Shown here in pieces: positions 24,501-36,900 of a stretch of DNA of 64,000 nt. The notes below the pieces were generated by a model. It was given only the letters and a program-made list of their open reading frames with translations. It made no database searches and was not told where the DNA came from. Made by a program: the position numbers and the translations under genes. This stretch comes from Sphagnum compactum (taxonomy: Eukaryota; Bryophyta; Sphagnopsida; Sphagnales): contig OZ234494.1 in NCBI GenBank assembly GCA_965153455.1, positions 12,896,001 through 12,960,000 on the forward strand, read 5' to 3'. Numbering within the stretch: the first letter of the stretch is position 1; each line of letters opens with the position of its first letter.

Positions 24501-27500
24501 TGAATTGGACTTGCATAAGGAGTCAGACACAGAGAGAGGGAGAAGAGCTTTGTCTTCTTCTTCTTCACTGCTCAAAGATGAATCCTGTGGCTCTGAGAAT
24601 GAGGTTGCAATAGGAAAAGAGATGGAGAGTAGTGGATCACACCCCGAGAAGGATGCTGGAATTGCCGTGGACTTGATGCATGTGAGGGAGAAGTTAATAC
24701 TTCTGTGTTGTAGTAACCCTAACCTGGAACCTCCTGATCTGCAACAATGCTCAGAACAAGACAAGAAGCTTTCAGAGAAACCTCAAGCTGGAAACATTGT
24801 TGTGGAACAGTCATCGGTTCCCTCCCTAGTTGTGCTTCCATTTCAGGAACTATGCATGTCTTCTGAACATGAGAGCAACAATGATGTTGCAGCAACAAAG
24901 GAGGAGGAGGTTGAAACAGGATCAAACACAGAAGCTGCTGCAAACACAGAAATTATGTGTGTTTGCAACCATGCCAAGCATCCTGGGAAGCACTGCGAAA
25001 GCCCTGGTTGTGAATGTATCACAGGATATGCAGTGGCATCTGCCCCTTCTGCTCCAAAGATGGAGCTCCTGACACATGATGAATCTGTTGAAAGTGAAGC
25101 AGTCAAGAGCGCCATATTGGGCTCAGAAGCACAGAATGCACTGGATATGGCCAGGCAGAAAAACATATGGTACATGTACAGGAACTCTGAAGACTATGTT
25201 TCGAGCCTGTGCGACAACACAGAAACAACAGAGCTGGAAGCTGTCTCCTCTCAGGGAGGAGGAGGGGGAGGATTCAGTTCTGAGATTGAAAAAGAGTTAC
25301 AGACAGCAGCAGGTTCATGTCACATGAATACCTCGTCTACTGGCATCATGCAAGTCCTTGAGCTCAGCAATCATCAGCAAGGTGTAGAGGATGAGGCTTC
25401 AAATCATGAACAGCAGAGCGAGGATCCGCTGAACCTCTTTACCATAGGTTCAGAAGAGAGTCTCACCAGCATTCAAATGGAACTTGAATCTCAAAGGCAG
25501 CAGGAGAAAGAAGAGGATTTACAAAATGGAGTAGTAGAGCAGGAGGACAAGAGTGTGGATACTACTACTGCCTGCAATGATCCCCATGCCAAGTGTATGG
25601 AGCTGCTCCTGCCGCAATTGTTGAATCATGTGTCTGAGCATGTGGCATCTGGAGTTTGTTGGCAAGAGCTTTCAAAGCCTGGGAGTGATGTTCTTGGCAG
25701 CAGAAGTGCTCATGATGATTCTGAACTGGACATCTTGTCATCCGTGTTATCAGATCAGCAATTGGATCCTAACCTTGAAAGCATGTTGGGAGAGAATCAG
25801 AAGTTGAAAGACAGGAGGAGGACTGTGCAAGAGGTAATGGCACAGTTGGCAATGGAGGATGTTCTAAAGCAAGATGATGACGATGAGACAAGCATGTCAT
25901 CAGAAGAGCTTGAGCATGAAAGAGAAGATCCTGGTGATGGTCTTCTTCTCAGGCCTCTCATAGCTAAGGTGCCAAATGTGGAGATGGTTGAATGCTCTGA
26001 AAGCAGAGTGACTATCGAGGAGACAGAGGATTCTGAAGTCCAGCCAGCACTGAGTAGTAGGCAGGATGGAATCAAAAGCCCTGGAGATCATCAAGATCTT
26101 AAGCATTCCAGTCCTGATCCTCAAGGACTCATTGGTTCCACACAGCAAACTGCGGGTCCTGATTCTCAAGCACCCATTGCCTCCTCACTGCAAACTGTGG
26201 GTCCTGATCCTCAAGCACTCGTTGCCTCCACACAGGAAACTGCAGGTCCTGATCCTCAAGCACTCGTTGCCTCTGCACTGCAAACTGCGGGTCCTGATCC
26301 TCAAGCACTTGTTGCCTCCGCACTGCAAACTGTGGGTCCTGATCCTGATGCACTTGTTGCTTCCACACAGGAGACTGCTGGTCCTGATCCTCAAGCACTC
26401 ATTTTCTCCACACAGGAAACTGCGGGTCCTGATCCTCAAGCACTCATTGCCTCTGCACTGCAAACTGAGGGTCCTGATCCTCAAGTACTTGTTGCCTCCG
26501 CACTGCAAACTGCAGGTCCTGATCCTCATGGACTTGTTGCTTCCACACAGGAAACTGCTGGTCCTGATCCTCAAGCACTCATTTTCTCCACACAGGAAAC
26601 TGCGGGTCCTGATCCTCAAGCACTCATTGCCTCTGCACTGCAAACTGTGGGTCCTGATCCTCAAGCACTTGTTGCCTCCACACTGCAAACAGCGGGTCCT
26701 GATCCTCAAGCACTTGTTGCCTCCATGCTGCAAACTGCGGGTCCTGATCCTCAAGCACTTGTTGCCTCCACACTGCAAACTGCGGGTTCTGATCCTCAAG
26801 CACTTGTTGCCTCCACACTGCAAACTGTGGGTCTTGATCCTCAAGCCCTTGTTGCCTCCACACTGCAAACTGTGGGTCTTGATCCTCAAGCACTTGTTGA
26901 CTCCACACTGCAAAAAGTGGGTCTTGATCCTCAAGCACTTGTTGCTTCCGCACAGCAAATTGCAGGTCCTGATCCTCAAGCACTTGTTGCTTCTGCACCG
27001 CAAATTGTGGGTCCTGATCCTCAAGCACTTGTTGCTTCTGCACTGCAAATTGTGGGTCCTGATCCTCAAGCACTTGTTGCTTCCGCACCACAAATTGTGC
27101 ATGCAAATCAGGTAGCTGATGTGATCAGGTCTGGGGAAGATGTGGAGTGTTTTCAAGCAAATGTGTACAGTGATCAGAAAGGGTTGGAACACATCAGGGA
27201 GAGTGAAGCAGCAGCACTGGAAACAAAGACGGGAGATGCTTGCAGTCATAGAGACAAAGCACAGAACATTGAGCAAGGGATGATGATTACATCTGTGGAG
27301 GAGCTCCATTTTCTCGACATCCTTGAAGATGGAGGCTGTATAAGTTTGAGTCACCCAGGTTCCTCTGATGCAAGCATACAGCAGTCATCTGTTTCTGGAA
27401 CAACAGATGATGCAGATGTGAATATGCCAGCTGAAGACCCAAAGCAAGTGCAGTGTTCCAAGACTTCAGATCTTTGGAAGTCACCACAGATGATGATGCA

Positions 27501-29958
27501 TAGTCCTGTTGTTGAATCAGAAGAGCCAATTAGTGCAAATCTTGCACTGCCAGTCATGGCGGCAGCAACAGAACATGTTCCAGAGTTTGATGAGGTTGTG
27601 AAGGACTTGACGCAGCACACAGAGGGTCAAGGCACAAAGCCCGTAGTAGGTTCAGTACCATTTGTTGTCAATGACAACAACAATAGCCTTACCCTCGTAA
27701 AGCCTGTTGTGAAGCTGCATGAGAATTCCATTGGAGATGCTGTTGTTGAAAAGCTTGTTGTTGACATAGTTGATGTGGGTGTGAAGGGATTTGATGATGA
27801 ATCCAAGGAAGTGATTAGTTGTGATGCACAGAAGCCAGGAGCAGAAGAAGGAAACAAGCAGAGTCTGTGTGTGGAGAAAAAGCCATATGCCTTACACCTT
27901 ACTTCCTTACACTCAAAAGCCTTTGAGGCACCCTACGGTGGACTGCGAGGAAGAGTGACAGCGAGGCTGCAAGCTACATTGTCAAAAAGTGAATCATCAA
28001 AATCGTCAGGAAGTTTTCTAGCAAGTAGCTTAGATGTGTCACAGAGCACGGATACCATCTCCTCTTGTCCAAGTAACAGTTCCTGGGAAGATCCGCAGTA
28101 CTGCTTGAGCTCTGGATTTTGGGAGATGATGAAATCAAGTCCAACAAATGCTCATGTTTTGGATGATGTACTTGATCTACCTTTCCCCATGGAATTGCAG
28201 AAACGAGGGACAGGCATCAAACAGGGTGAGGATGATGTCACAAAGTCCAGTCCCAGCTGTGATCAATGTGCACTTGTGAGATTTGGAAGTGTGAGAGCAA
28301 GTCAGCCAGAGGATGAGAGTATAATCAAGCAGCAGACTCCTTCAGAGGAGAATTGCTTGGATTATTACTCTGTTGACAATGCTTTTCTGGGTGGATCCAA
28401 AACAACAAGTGCAGCAGGACTGTGGCAGATAGTTGAGAATCTCAAGACTCTGAGTGATTCAGAGACCAAGAAGAAAGATGAGATCATGACGGAGACTGAT
28501 AGCAGAACCATTAGTGCAAGAACAAGTAACCAAACACTTGCCAGTGAAGAGATTGTGGTTGAGCATGGCATGCTTGTGCCCCCAAAGGCTGTTGAGAATA
28601 TGCATGCTCTGGATAGTGTTGCTGCACTTGATGGGAAAATGGTGACACTTCCGAACATGGTGGTGTCTCCAGTTAAAGATGAGATTGTTGAGAACTCTGA
28701 ATCTCCAGGCCCAAATTCTCGGAAGCATTTGTCATCATTTAAGTTTGGGCAGACTTCAACAATAGCAGAGCCTGAGAGAAAAGACATGTTGAACATGAGT
28801 TTGGAGGTTTTCACTGATGACAACTTGAAGCAAGAAGTGCCTCTTACTGGAAAATTGCCTAGCAAATCCCAGACAATGACTCCTGGAAGAAAAGCAATGG
28901 ATGCTTTAAATGGTATGCAGCTCAGCAAGGTGAATATGGTGGTGACAGACGGGAAATCTTCAATGCAGGAAGTGCAAGCTGGAGACTCTTCTCAACCAGT
29001 TCAACTGACACAGTGGAGCACAAATGGGAACAGGAGGATGGCAGAGGAGCTGAATGGTCAGAGTAGATTTTCAAACAGCACGGTGCATCCTGGCTCAGTT
29101 TCAGAATACTTTGAATGGGAGCGGAGTTCGCTAGGTAATTTTTTTCTCTATTTGTAGATCCCCAGTTTGAAGAGGAAAATTTCAACCATAATGATCTGAT
29201 TTTGTTTGTATCTGGGTTTAGAGAACACAAATGATTCATGGTTAGGTATTATTGACACAAGCGCATGATGATCATCACTCTTCTATCTCAGAATCTTGGT
29301 GCAAAATTTTGTGTGTTTTTGTTTTGCAGATGAGGGTAGCTGCAGCAGTGGCAGTGGCAGCAAGTGCACAGTTGCTGCATCAGGGATGGTTTCCCAGAAC
29401 ATATCACTAGCAGAGGTGACAGATCGAATTCTGTTCTGCAGCAGCATAGTTCACGACCTTGTGTATGAGGCAGCAGAGCTTGCGAGCAAGAAGGAGAAAA
29501 AAAGTAGTAGAACTACTGCATCTTCTTCTGCAGATCTCAAAGCTTTTTCACCAAATGCTGGAATTCTAAGTGGGCAGGAGAAATACTGTGAGCGTGACAA
29601 CAATCAGAATGGGCATGCACAAGAGGAGAGCACCAATGTGGGAAATGAGAAATACCATGAGCATGACAACATGCATGGGCATGCACAAGAGGAGGGCACC
29701 AGTCTGAGAAATGGGATCACCATGACAGCACGACACTCACTTACTTACCCACCAAATGAAGGATTTGAAATGCCACCTGGGTCGAGGAAAGCCATGTCAA
29801 GTCCACAAGTGCAAGTGATGTGCATTCGCAGTAAGGAAGCAGAATCGATGGTCAAGGAAGATGTGATCATGCATCCCACAGAAACAGTGAGGTTAAATCA
29901 TGAGGTCAAGTTTAATGCAAAAAAGACAAACGACAAATGTAGGTGTGTAATACTGTGA
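21559..29958 (+). CDS. Very large RPSTP-repeat basic proline-rich protein (plant BPP / At1g27850-like family), 6 exons
   Basis: Predicted exons are 21559-21763, 21906-22014, 22245-22371, 22532-23605, 23764-29134 and 29330-29958. They join in phase to 7,515 nt, 2,504 aa. The N-terminal half matches Arabidopsis basic proline-rich microtubule-binding proteins: EDLALFQDMRKCE (residues about 45-60), LLNSDAEKNDYDW spliced to LLTPPGTPLFPSL, four RPSTPT units (about 247-275), Ser/Arg/Pro-rich sequence, then FRPLMTKNS near 515. Exon 5 adds about 1,790 mostly acidic, Ser-rich residues. These include poly-Ser/poly-Ala from a CAG/CTG tract, a Cys cluster (about 903-922) and 22 tandem 15-aa repeats (about 1286-1615). 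Exon 6 carries LAEVTDRILFCSSIVHDL (about 2323-2340), seen in long plant relatives, and a duplicated 23-aa segment (GHAQEE). The last four residues, CVIL, form a CaaX box that would predict geranylgeranylation. Binding of microtubules is inferred from the family. Short family members lack the long C-terminal extension. The start was chosen by N-terminal similarity and the AAATGGC context. Confidence 0.85.
23836..23888 (+). repeat. CAG run followed by CTG run inside the coding exon
   Basis: About eight CAG units, a short CAACAGCA break, then about six CTG units. Read in frame as AGC and GCT this encodes Ser8-Asn-Ser-Thr then Ala repeats. The two halves are complementary and can form a hairpin, a known source of length instability. 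Confidence 0.9.
26104..27093 (+). repeat. 45-bp coding minisatellite, 22 copies (15-aa unit)
   Basis: The consensus unit is TAGPDPQALVASTLQ. All 22 copies are exactly 45 bp with no frameshift. Copies 6-9 and 10-13 look like a four-unit (180-bp) higher-order duplication, because both contain the rarer ALIFSTQE unit followed by ALIASALQ. Because 45 is a multiple of three and the unit lacks stops in several frames, long shadow frames occur on both strands (26066-27115 on +, 26185-27354 on -). Confidence 0.95.
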
Positions 29959-30300
29959 GAGGATCTCTCTCATGATTTCCTTCCTCTCTAATGTACAATG
30001 TTTGATGTGTAGTGATCTATATGCATTCTACAAGAATCAAGCCCATTGGGGCACTACCCAAGGTTTTCCAAATAGGTACCCATTTGCTGCATTTTGGTCA
30101 TGTCCATTAAGGTTTTCCAAATACCCATTTGCTGCACTTTTGTCATGTTCATTAAGGTTTCCAAATACCCATTTGTTTCATTTTGGTCATTTTCATTAAG
30201 GTTTCCAAATACTTATTTTCTATATTTTTTGTCGGTTTCATTGAGATTTTCCAAATACCCGTTTCCCACATTTTTGGTCATGCTCATTCACTTTCTTGTG
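29959..30300. repeat. 3' flank with about 46-bp minisatellite, 5 copies
   Basis: From about 30059 to 30290 the unit AAGGTTTTCCAAATACCCAT then TTGCTGCATTTTGGTCAT and TTCATT recurs about five times with increasing divergence. It starts roughly 100 bp after the stop codon, so part of it may lie in the 3' untranslated region. Confidence 0.85.
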
Positions 30301-32390
30301 GTAAAATCGAAGCATGTACTAACTTCTGATAATTGTTGTGCTTTGCAAATCATGCACAAATTGTTGGACCCTATTGATATGGATAAAAAACTGTGCAAAT
30401 TGACTCAAACCTTGCCATTGGAGCATATGTCAAATTGTGGTCAATGTCATAGGATTGCAAAAAACCCTTTCCCACAAGTCATGCCTTACATCTTTGAATA
30501 GTGCAAACCAGTGCCAAGCTTCAGCTTATACACCAATTTGCACTTGATTGTCTTCCTCCCAGGTGGCAGATCAACAAGCATCCAAGTTTTGGTCTTCCTG
30601 GGGGATTCATACTCATCTTTCATGGCATTCAGGGGTAAGCAAAATTACCAGATGAATGGCCTACTTGCTCCAATAATTGTGCATACAAAGTTTTGACACT
30701 TAACTCTGCAAGTGGGACATTATCTCAAGCCACCATCAATGTATTGTAAGTCACCGACAACCCATCAATTGGAGTTTGGTTAAGACTTGTTGCTTAGTTA
30801 AATTCTCACTCAACATCACTCAACTGCTTCATGATAAGAGATTAGTTTGCACTTCACAATTTTCCTGCTATGTGGTATTGCAGTTAATCAACTATGTATA
30901 TAACATGTGCTCCTCATCAACTGATTGAAGAACATACACAATTGCTATATGGTTCTTTTTATCCCAAAGCTTCATCACGTGTCTGTTGAAAAATTAGTTT
31001 ATTTTGAAATTTTCATTTTGACAAGTGGAATGTTCTTGAAGATTCAATATCTTCCTTCACGATTTTTTTAAATTTGAATTTTAAATTTTTATCTTTTACA
31101 TTTCTGAAAGCAATATAATTAGTGTCAAAGTTGCCAAGGTAGTAGTAGGGTAGGCTTGATTATTCTATACGATTGAATGACAAAGTTCAACACAATACAC
31201 ATTGGTGGCCTCACTTACAAATTGATCAAGTTTCACGTTCAATCCCACTTCTAATGAATAGTAGTGCTAGTTATGATTTCAAGACAAGAAAATTGTGAAA
31301 AAAACCCAATTTTGTTAAGTCTTTCAATGTTATAGAACCTTTTCAAATGTTTCAAAATTTTAGTTCATTTTTAAAATTAATTTCAAGGTTATTGAGCTAC
31401 TCCAAAACATGGAAGGTTTAAAAAATGTTTCAAAAACCTTTGAAAGTATAAATTACCAACTGGAAAACATTGGGGCGCCAATTAATAAAAGGAAGAAGAA
31501 AGGGTGAACATTTTGAATCATTTTCAAATTTAATTGAAAAACATGTAGAGGATAATTATTATTAAAATGATAATGATGAATTACATTTTTAAATTGGTGT
31601 TAATAATCTCCAAGTCCTATTTATCTTTTTACGTTAAAAAATCATCAAAATTTTCGAATTCACTTTCTTTATGATCCGTATAAGAAGTGATCTTTAGTTC
31701 ATTTTTCCTTACAAGAATTTTAATTTTAATTCATTTTCTTTGCAATTGCAAATATAACATTATGGTAACATGTATTTTTTTTAAAAAATCCTCTTTCTTT
31801 CCAGCATCATGTAATAATGTTACGGTCACATGTAAAAATTTTAAATAGTTATTCATTGTCTTTAAAATCATGTGTGATAATGTTATAGTTTCATGTAAGA
31901 ATTGTTTTTGGGAATTGAATGTTGGTCTTCATTGGAACCAAAGACCCATGCCCTCCATGTCAAGAACAAAAATTAGATTGTCAAGATGGTGACCTATTTA
32001 TGTTGTTCCATTACTTGTTTTTTTTTCATAGATCGTGCTACTTTTAAAATGACAATTGTCACCAAACTAGAAAAATGCTAGGAAAATACTTGTGTACTTA
32101 AAATTTTTGCTTATAAGAAGGATAGCCAAAATCCTACTAGCCTAATCATAGAAAAACCTAAGTTGTCACTACATGTTGGAGAACATGGAATTAATGCACC
32201 AACATGAAAGTGCCTTTTGTGTTTGGAGTCCATATATTTTGTAATTGGGCATTGACAATCTTAATATATAGAAGTTGGGAACATAAAATCACACTTAACC
32301 ACCATAGTAAATTTTTTAAATTATTGTATGGTTCTCCACTAGGGCTAGGCATTTCAACTTTTTGAATTTTGTTGTCCACCTTGTATCACA
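30301..32390. other. AT-rich spacer with a short diverged repeat
   Basis: No gene is seen. Near 31740-31905 the motif AATAATGTTACGGTCACATG followed by TAA recurs about three times at 65-70-bp spacing. The rest is AT-rich unique sequence. Confidence 0.45.
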
Positions 32391-32399
32391 AGGCTTATT

Positions 32400-32752
32400 A
32401 TTGACTTGAAAGCTTTAGGCTTCTTGGGACGTTCAAATGATCGATGTCCCTCCTAACAATAATTAAAACATAGGCCTATTTGCCTATGTTCCTCGTGCTT
32501 CTTATCGAAAAGATGTTTCCATGGGGTTGGTGTAATTGTAGATTTGGATTGAAGCCTTGAAAATCCTTTCAATGGATCCACTTGGCTTTTTCCAATTTTT
32601 TTTTTTTTTCCCCTCTTTTGAAAGCTAGATGGTTGGGATGCCTTTCTTGGCCAAAACCCAAGTTTCCCGCTAGGGTTATACCTTGTTTGTTGGGTCTTAT
32701 GTTGCCTTTCCAAGGTAATTGCCTTATAATAGGTCTTAACTTCTATTGCCAA
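32400..32752 (-). pseudogene. Possible gag fragment of a Ty3/gypsy element, inverted
   Basis: On the - strand an open frame rich in Lys, Gln and Arg leads into CFNYC, a stop, then EGHRSFE and PKKPK, resembling a damaged gag zinc knuckle. It abuts the + strand reverse-transcriptase remnant at about 32,750, so the two parts have opposite orientation and cannot be one intact element. The zinc knuckle spacing is not canonical, so the call is tentative. Confidence 0.4.
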
Positions 32753-33960
32753 CTCATGACTTCAAACCATGGTTATATTAGACCTAGTAAATCCCCATGG
32801 GGGCACCTATATTGTTGAAGAAAAACAAAATGGAACAATTAGGATGTGTGGGAACTATAGTTGTTGAATAAACTTATTATAAAGAATAGATTTCCCTTGT
32901 GCCACATCCATGATTATTTGATTATTTGATTATTTGTGTGTAACACAAGTTTTTTCAAAAATAGATTTATGTAACAAGTATCACCAAATTCGGGTGAAAG
33001 AATTGGATGTCTATAAGATGGTGTTTTAAATTCAATTTGGGCACTATGAATTTTTGGTTGTGCCATTTGGGCTAACCAATGGTTAGCCACCTTTATGTGT
33101 TTAATGAACACATTGTTTTGGGAACATATTGGGAAGTTTATCTTGGTGTTTATGGATGACATACTAGTATATTCCAAATCATTATGTTAGCATGAATAAC
33201 ATTTATGATAGGTGTTACAAATACTAAAAGAAAACAAGTTGTATGCAAAGGAAAGTAAGTGTGAATTCTTTTCCTTTCAAGTTGAATGCTTGGTTTTATT
33301 GCATCCAAGGAAGGTTTATCAATTGATTTCAAGAAGATACAATCAGTGGTTGATTAGCCTATCCCAAAAAACTGAATAGACCTAAAGGGGTTTGTAGGAC
33401 TTGTGAGTTTTCATTGAAGGTTTATCAAGTCATTTTCCAAGATTAATTGTAACCTCACCAAGTCATTAAGGAACAATAGTGAAATAATGTGGACCTTAAC
33501 ATGTGAAGGTAACTTCAATATTCTAAAAGAAGCTTTCACATTAACACTTGTTTGAATTAATGGATTATGACAAGGAATGCTTAATCCTATGTAGATATGC
33601 AAATAAAGTAGCTATTAATGTTGTTTTAATGCAAGAAGGTAATATTGTAGCCTATGAATCAAGAAAATTAAGTTCAACCAAACACAACTACCTTATTTAT
33701 GAGAAAGAATTACTAATTATTGTCCATGCCTTGAAGGTTTGGTGACATTACCTTTTAGGCAAACATTTTAAGATTTAGACCAACCATGCTAGCTTGAGGT
33801 TCTTGACCACACAACCTACCTTGAGTTGTAAGCAATGTTGTTGGGTGGAATTACTTTAGGAATTTTCTTTTGATATACAATTTGTCATAAGGAAGGAAAA
33901 TGTGGTGGCTAATGCTTTATCTAAAAGAAAATGGGCTTGGCGCAAGCACTCAATCATGAA
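32740..33960 (+). pseudogene. Ty3/gypsy reverse transcriptase and RNase H remnant
   Basis: Conceptual + strand translation with stops and frameshifts shows the retrotransposon order: GYIRPSKSPWG near 32770, KYHQIRVKE and FGHYEFLVVPFGLTNG (32960-33090), a VFMDDILVYS-like catalytic motif near 33150, then RNase H/connection sequence including AYESRKLSSTKHNYLIYEKE (33650-33720) and ENVVANALSKRKW (33895-33935). Many stops make it non-functional. The polymerase order (reverse transcriptase, RNase H, integrase) marks it as Ty3/gypsy rather than copia. Confidence 0.88.
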
Positions 33961-36900
33961 CCACATTCGCCCATTTAAGCCATTACTTTTTTTCCAAGAA
34001 TATTTTTGGCATCTTTTTAAAATTTTATTTTTTATTTAAAATAAATAGGGTTCTTTATCCTATTATGTAAATTTAAGCAATCATATCTTCTTCAAGGCTA
34101 TCATGGCAAGCTTGTCAACACCGTCCATGAGCTGATCCACCTTTTTCATCATCACCTCCAATGTATGTTCAATGGTAGACAATATGGTGTCCAAGTTCTA
34201 TTCAATAACATCCAACTTATGCTAAATGACATCCAACCTCTGCTTGACCATATCTATTTTTTGTTTGATCGCTTGGAACTCTTTGTCCACAAAATTGAAT
34301 CATTGTGCTTCAAAAGTGTTCTTGAGAATGATCTTGTTGGTGGCAACCACTAGTCCAGCATTAGTCAATCCTCCACCCAAGATTTTCCACAATTCTTTGT
34401 GGTACATTTGTAGGTATTCACACAAAAGTAATATAAATGAAAAAAACACAAAAGCTAGGCCAGGGAATTGCTACCAAACATGATCACTACTTATTAAAAA
34501 GAGACTTTAAAAAACTATGAATTTATAAAACCAATAGAAAGTATAAAAGGAACAACACGAGAAGTGATCACAAAATAAATGGTGACAATTTTTTCATCTA
34601 TAAATTCAAAGGCACATTTATAGTAAAAATTCACTAAGTGATGTGGTGGAGAAAGATCCTCTTGCTAACAGTTTCATCATGCCTCACACATAGTGCCCTA
34701 TCATGGCATAAATCTAGAACATGGAAAAACTTAATTGAACCTTTATTTTACATTTACAACTTGCGAAACATGAACACATGAACAATGGATTTGCAAGACC
34801 CACGTAGTCTTTTACATGGTGACATTACTAACATCCACACATGATACACACAAAAATCCAAAAGAAAATACATCTAAGTAAAACCTTCACATGCAACATC
34901 CATACACCTACCATTGGATGAAAATGAAGTCTTTATGGTTGCAAGAAAAGGTAACCTATCTACACAACACACACACACAACAATGAAGAGATTTTTGCAA
35001 CAAAACCTCACCCCTTTGCATGGCGTAGATGCAATAGTGAAAAGTATAACTTCACCCCTTCAAATGGCATAGGTGTAATAGTGAAGAGCAAAACCTCACC
35101 CCTTCACAAAAGTAACAATGAAAAGCCCATGTCTCCACCAAGATTTTGCTTTTCCAAACATTACTAAACTAAAAAAATGAACTAAATAAGTAGACATCAA
35201 ACTCTCCACCTAGGAAAACATAGAATCAAACAATTTGATTCAAATAATATTAAATTTTGTTACAAAAATTGTATTTACAAAAAATGCTTAAATATTTTGA
35301 AAAAAGATTGTCAAAGGTGTTTTTTTTTTTTAAAATTGAAAATAAAAACCCTAATTTTGAAAGGTGTAGAGGGGTAGATTTTGCATGGAGTGCTGTTCTC
35401 TTATGATGTTAAACATTGGTTTTTCTGGGGGCAAGTTTCCACACAATGGTGAATATTTTTTTTGGAAATCTTGAAATCGAAAACAATGCTAAAAATTTGG
35501 AAAACAATTGCCAAAGTTTCCATAACCAAAAAAATTGAAAAGAAAAACTTTAAGTTTGAAAGGTATGGGGGAGTAAATTTTGCATAAAATATGGTTTTCT
35601 AATGTTGTTGAACATCTTTTTGGGGAGGGGGGGGGAGAGGCAATGGGGTTTGGGTGCAAGTTTTAACACAATGGTGATGATTTTTTGAAAAAAAATTGTA
35701 AACTAGAAAAAAATGTTAAAGAATTGGAAAACAAATCACCAATTTTTTCAAAAAAAAAAATTGAAAATAGAAAACCTTGATTTTAAAGTTTGGAGGGTGG
35801 GCATATTCCACATGGAATGTGGTTTTCCAATGTTGTTGGACATTGGTTTCACTTTGGATGAGTTTTTCACACAATGCCAACAACAATAAATAAATAAATA
35901 AATAAATAGAAATTGTAAAACTTGAAAAAAATCCTTTTAGAACAAAAAGAAAATAAAATTGTTGATTCTAAAGGGTGGCAACAATGTAAATTCTGGATGG
36001 AATGTGGTTAGCTAATGTTGTAGTTACATCAAAAATATATCTTTGTCTTTCCTTAATGGATAAAACAAGGTTGAAACTTTTTGTCAAAACCCCTTTCAAC
36101 AAGTTTTGCAAGGTTGGTTTTTTATGTTCGCACACACAATTGCACGCACATGAGGAGAAAGGCGAAAACAAACACAAAGTGAAAGAAAGGGGGTTTGGAA
36201 AATGCAAAAAAACAAGCATCATTTCGTTTGCAAAGATTACAAAACAAAGCAATGAGTTTTTAAACTTTTGTTTGAGCTTATTTTGAAGATACATTGTTTG
36301 TTTTTTGTTTTGATGCATTGAATGTATCCCCCATTAACAAAAGCCAATGTTCAAACATTGTGCAGGAGCACTAAAAATATGAATCAAAGAATAACATTTT
36401 ATAAGTTCCATAAATTTAGTTGGAATCAATTCGGTTTCAAGGTGATTGATGCATGCATTGCGTTTTTTGAGCATGGGGAAGGAAGGAAGGAACAAGGAAC
36501 CTAATCCAAAAAAGTTGTTGTGCATTACCACATCGGCACCTACAACTATTGTTGTTGTCACACATACAACACATAACAAATAAAACCCAAAATGCTACAC
36601 CATATCCAAACCAAAATGAACTCACCTATAACAACATAAGAAGTCAAACCCAAAACATAAAAACAACAACACAAACACAACGTACCACGAAAAGCTGCAT
36701 AAACATAGAAAAACTTGCAAAACATTAAACACAACAATGTCTAAAATTTCAAATCACCTTGAAGAGGGATTCAAGACCACAAAACTTTGGTTTTATATCC
36801 AATCCAGAAATGAACTTGAACCTATTCACATTGGAATTGGTTCACAATTAAGTTACACACTAAAATAGATTAGCCTAATTAAGCTAGATTAGGCATAATG

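Noticed and set aside
26185-27354. 389-codon - strand open frame with repeated LRIRTRSLQCGGNKC units
   Set aside because: It is the antisense reading of the 45-bp coding repeat; the + frame is supported by flanking family homology and splice phase.
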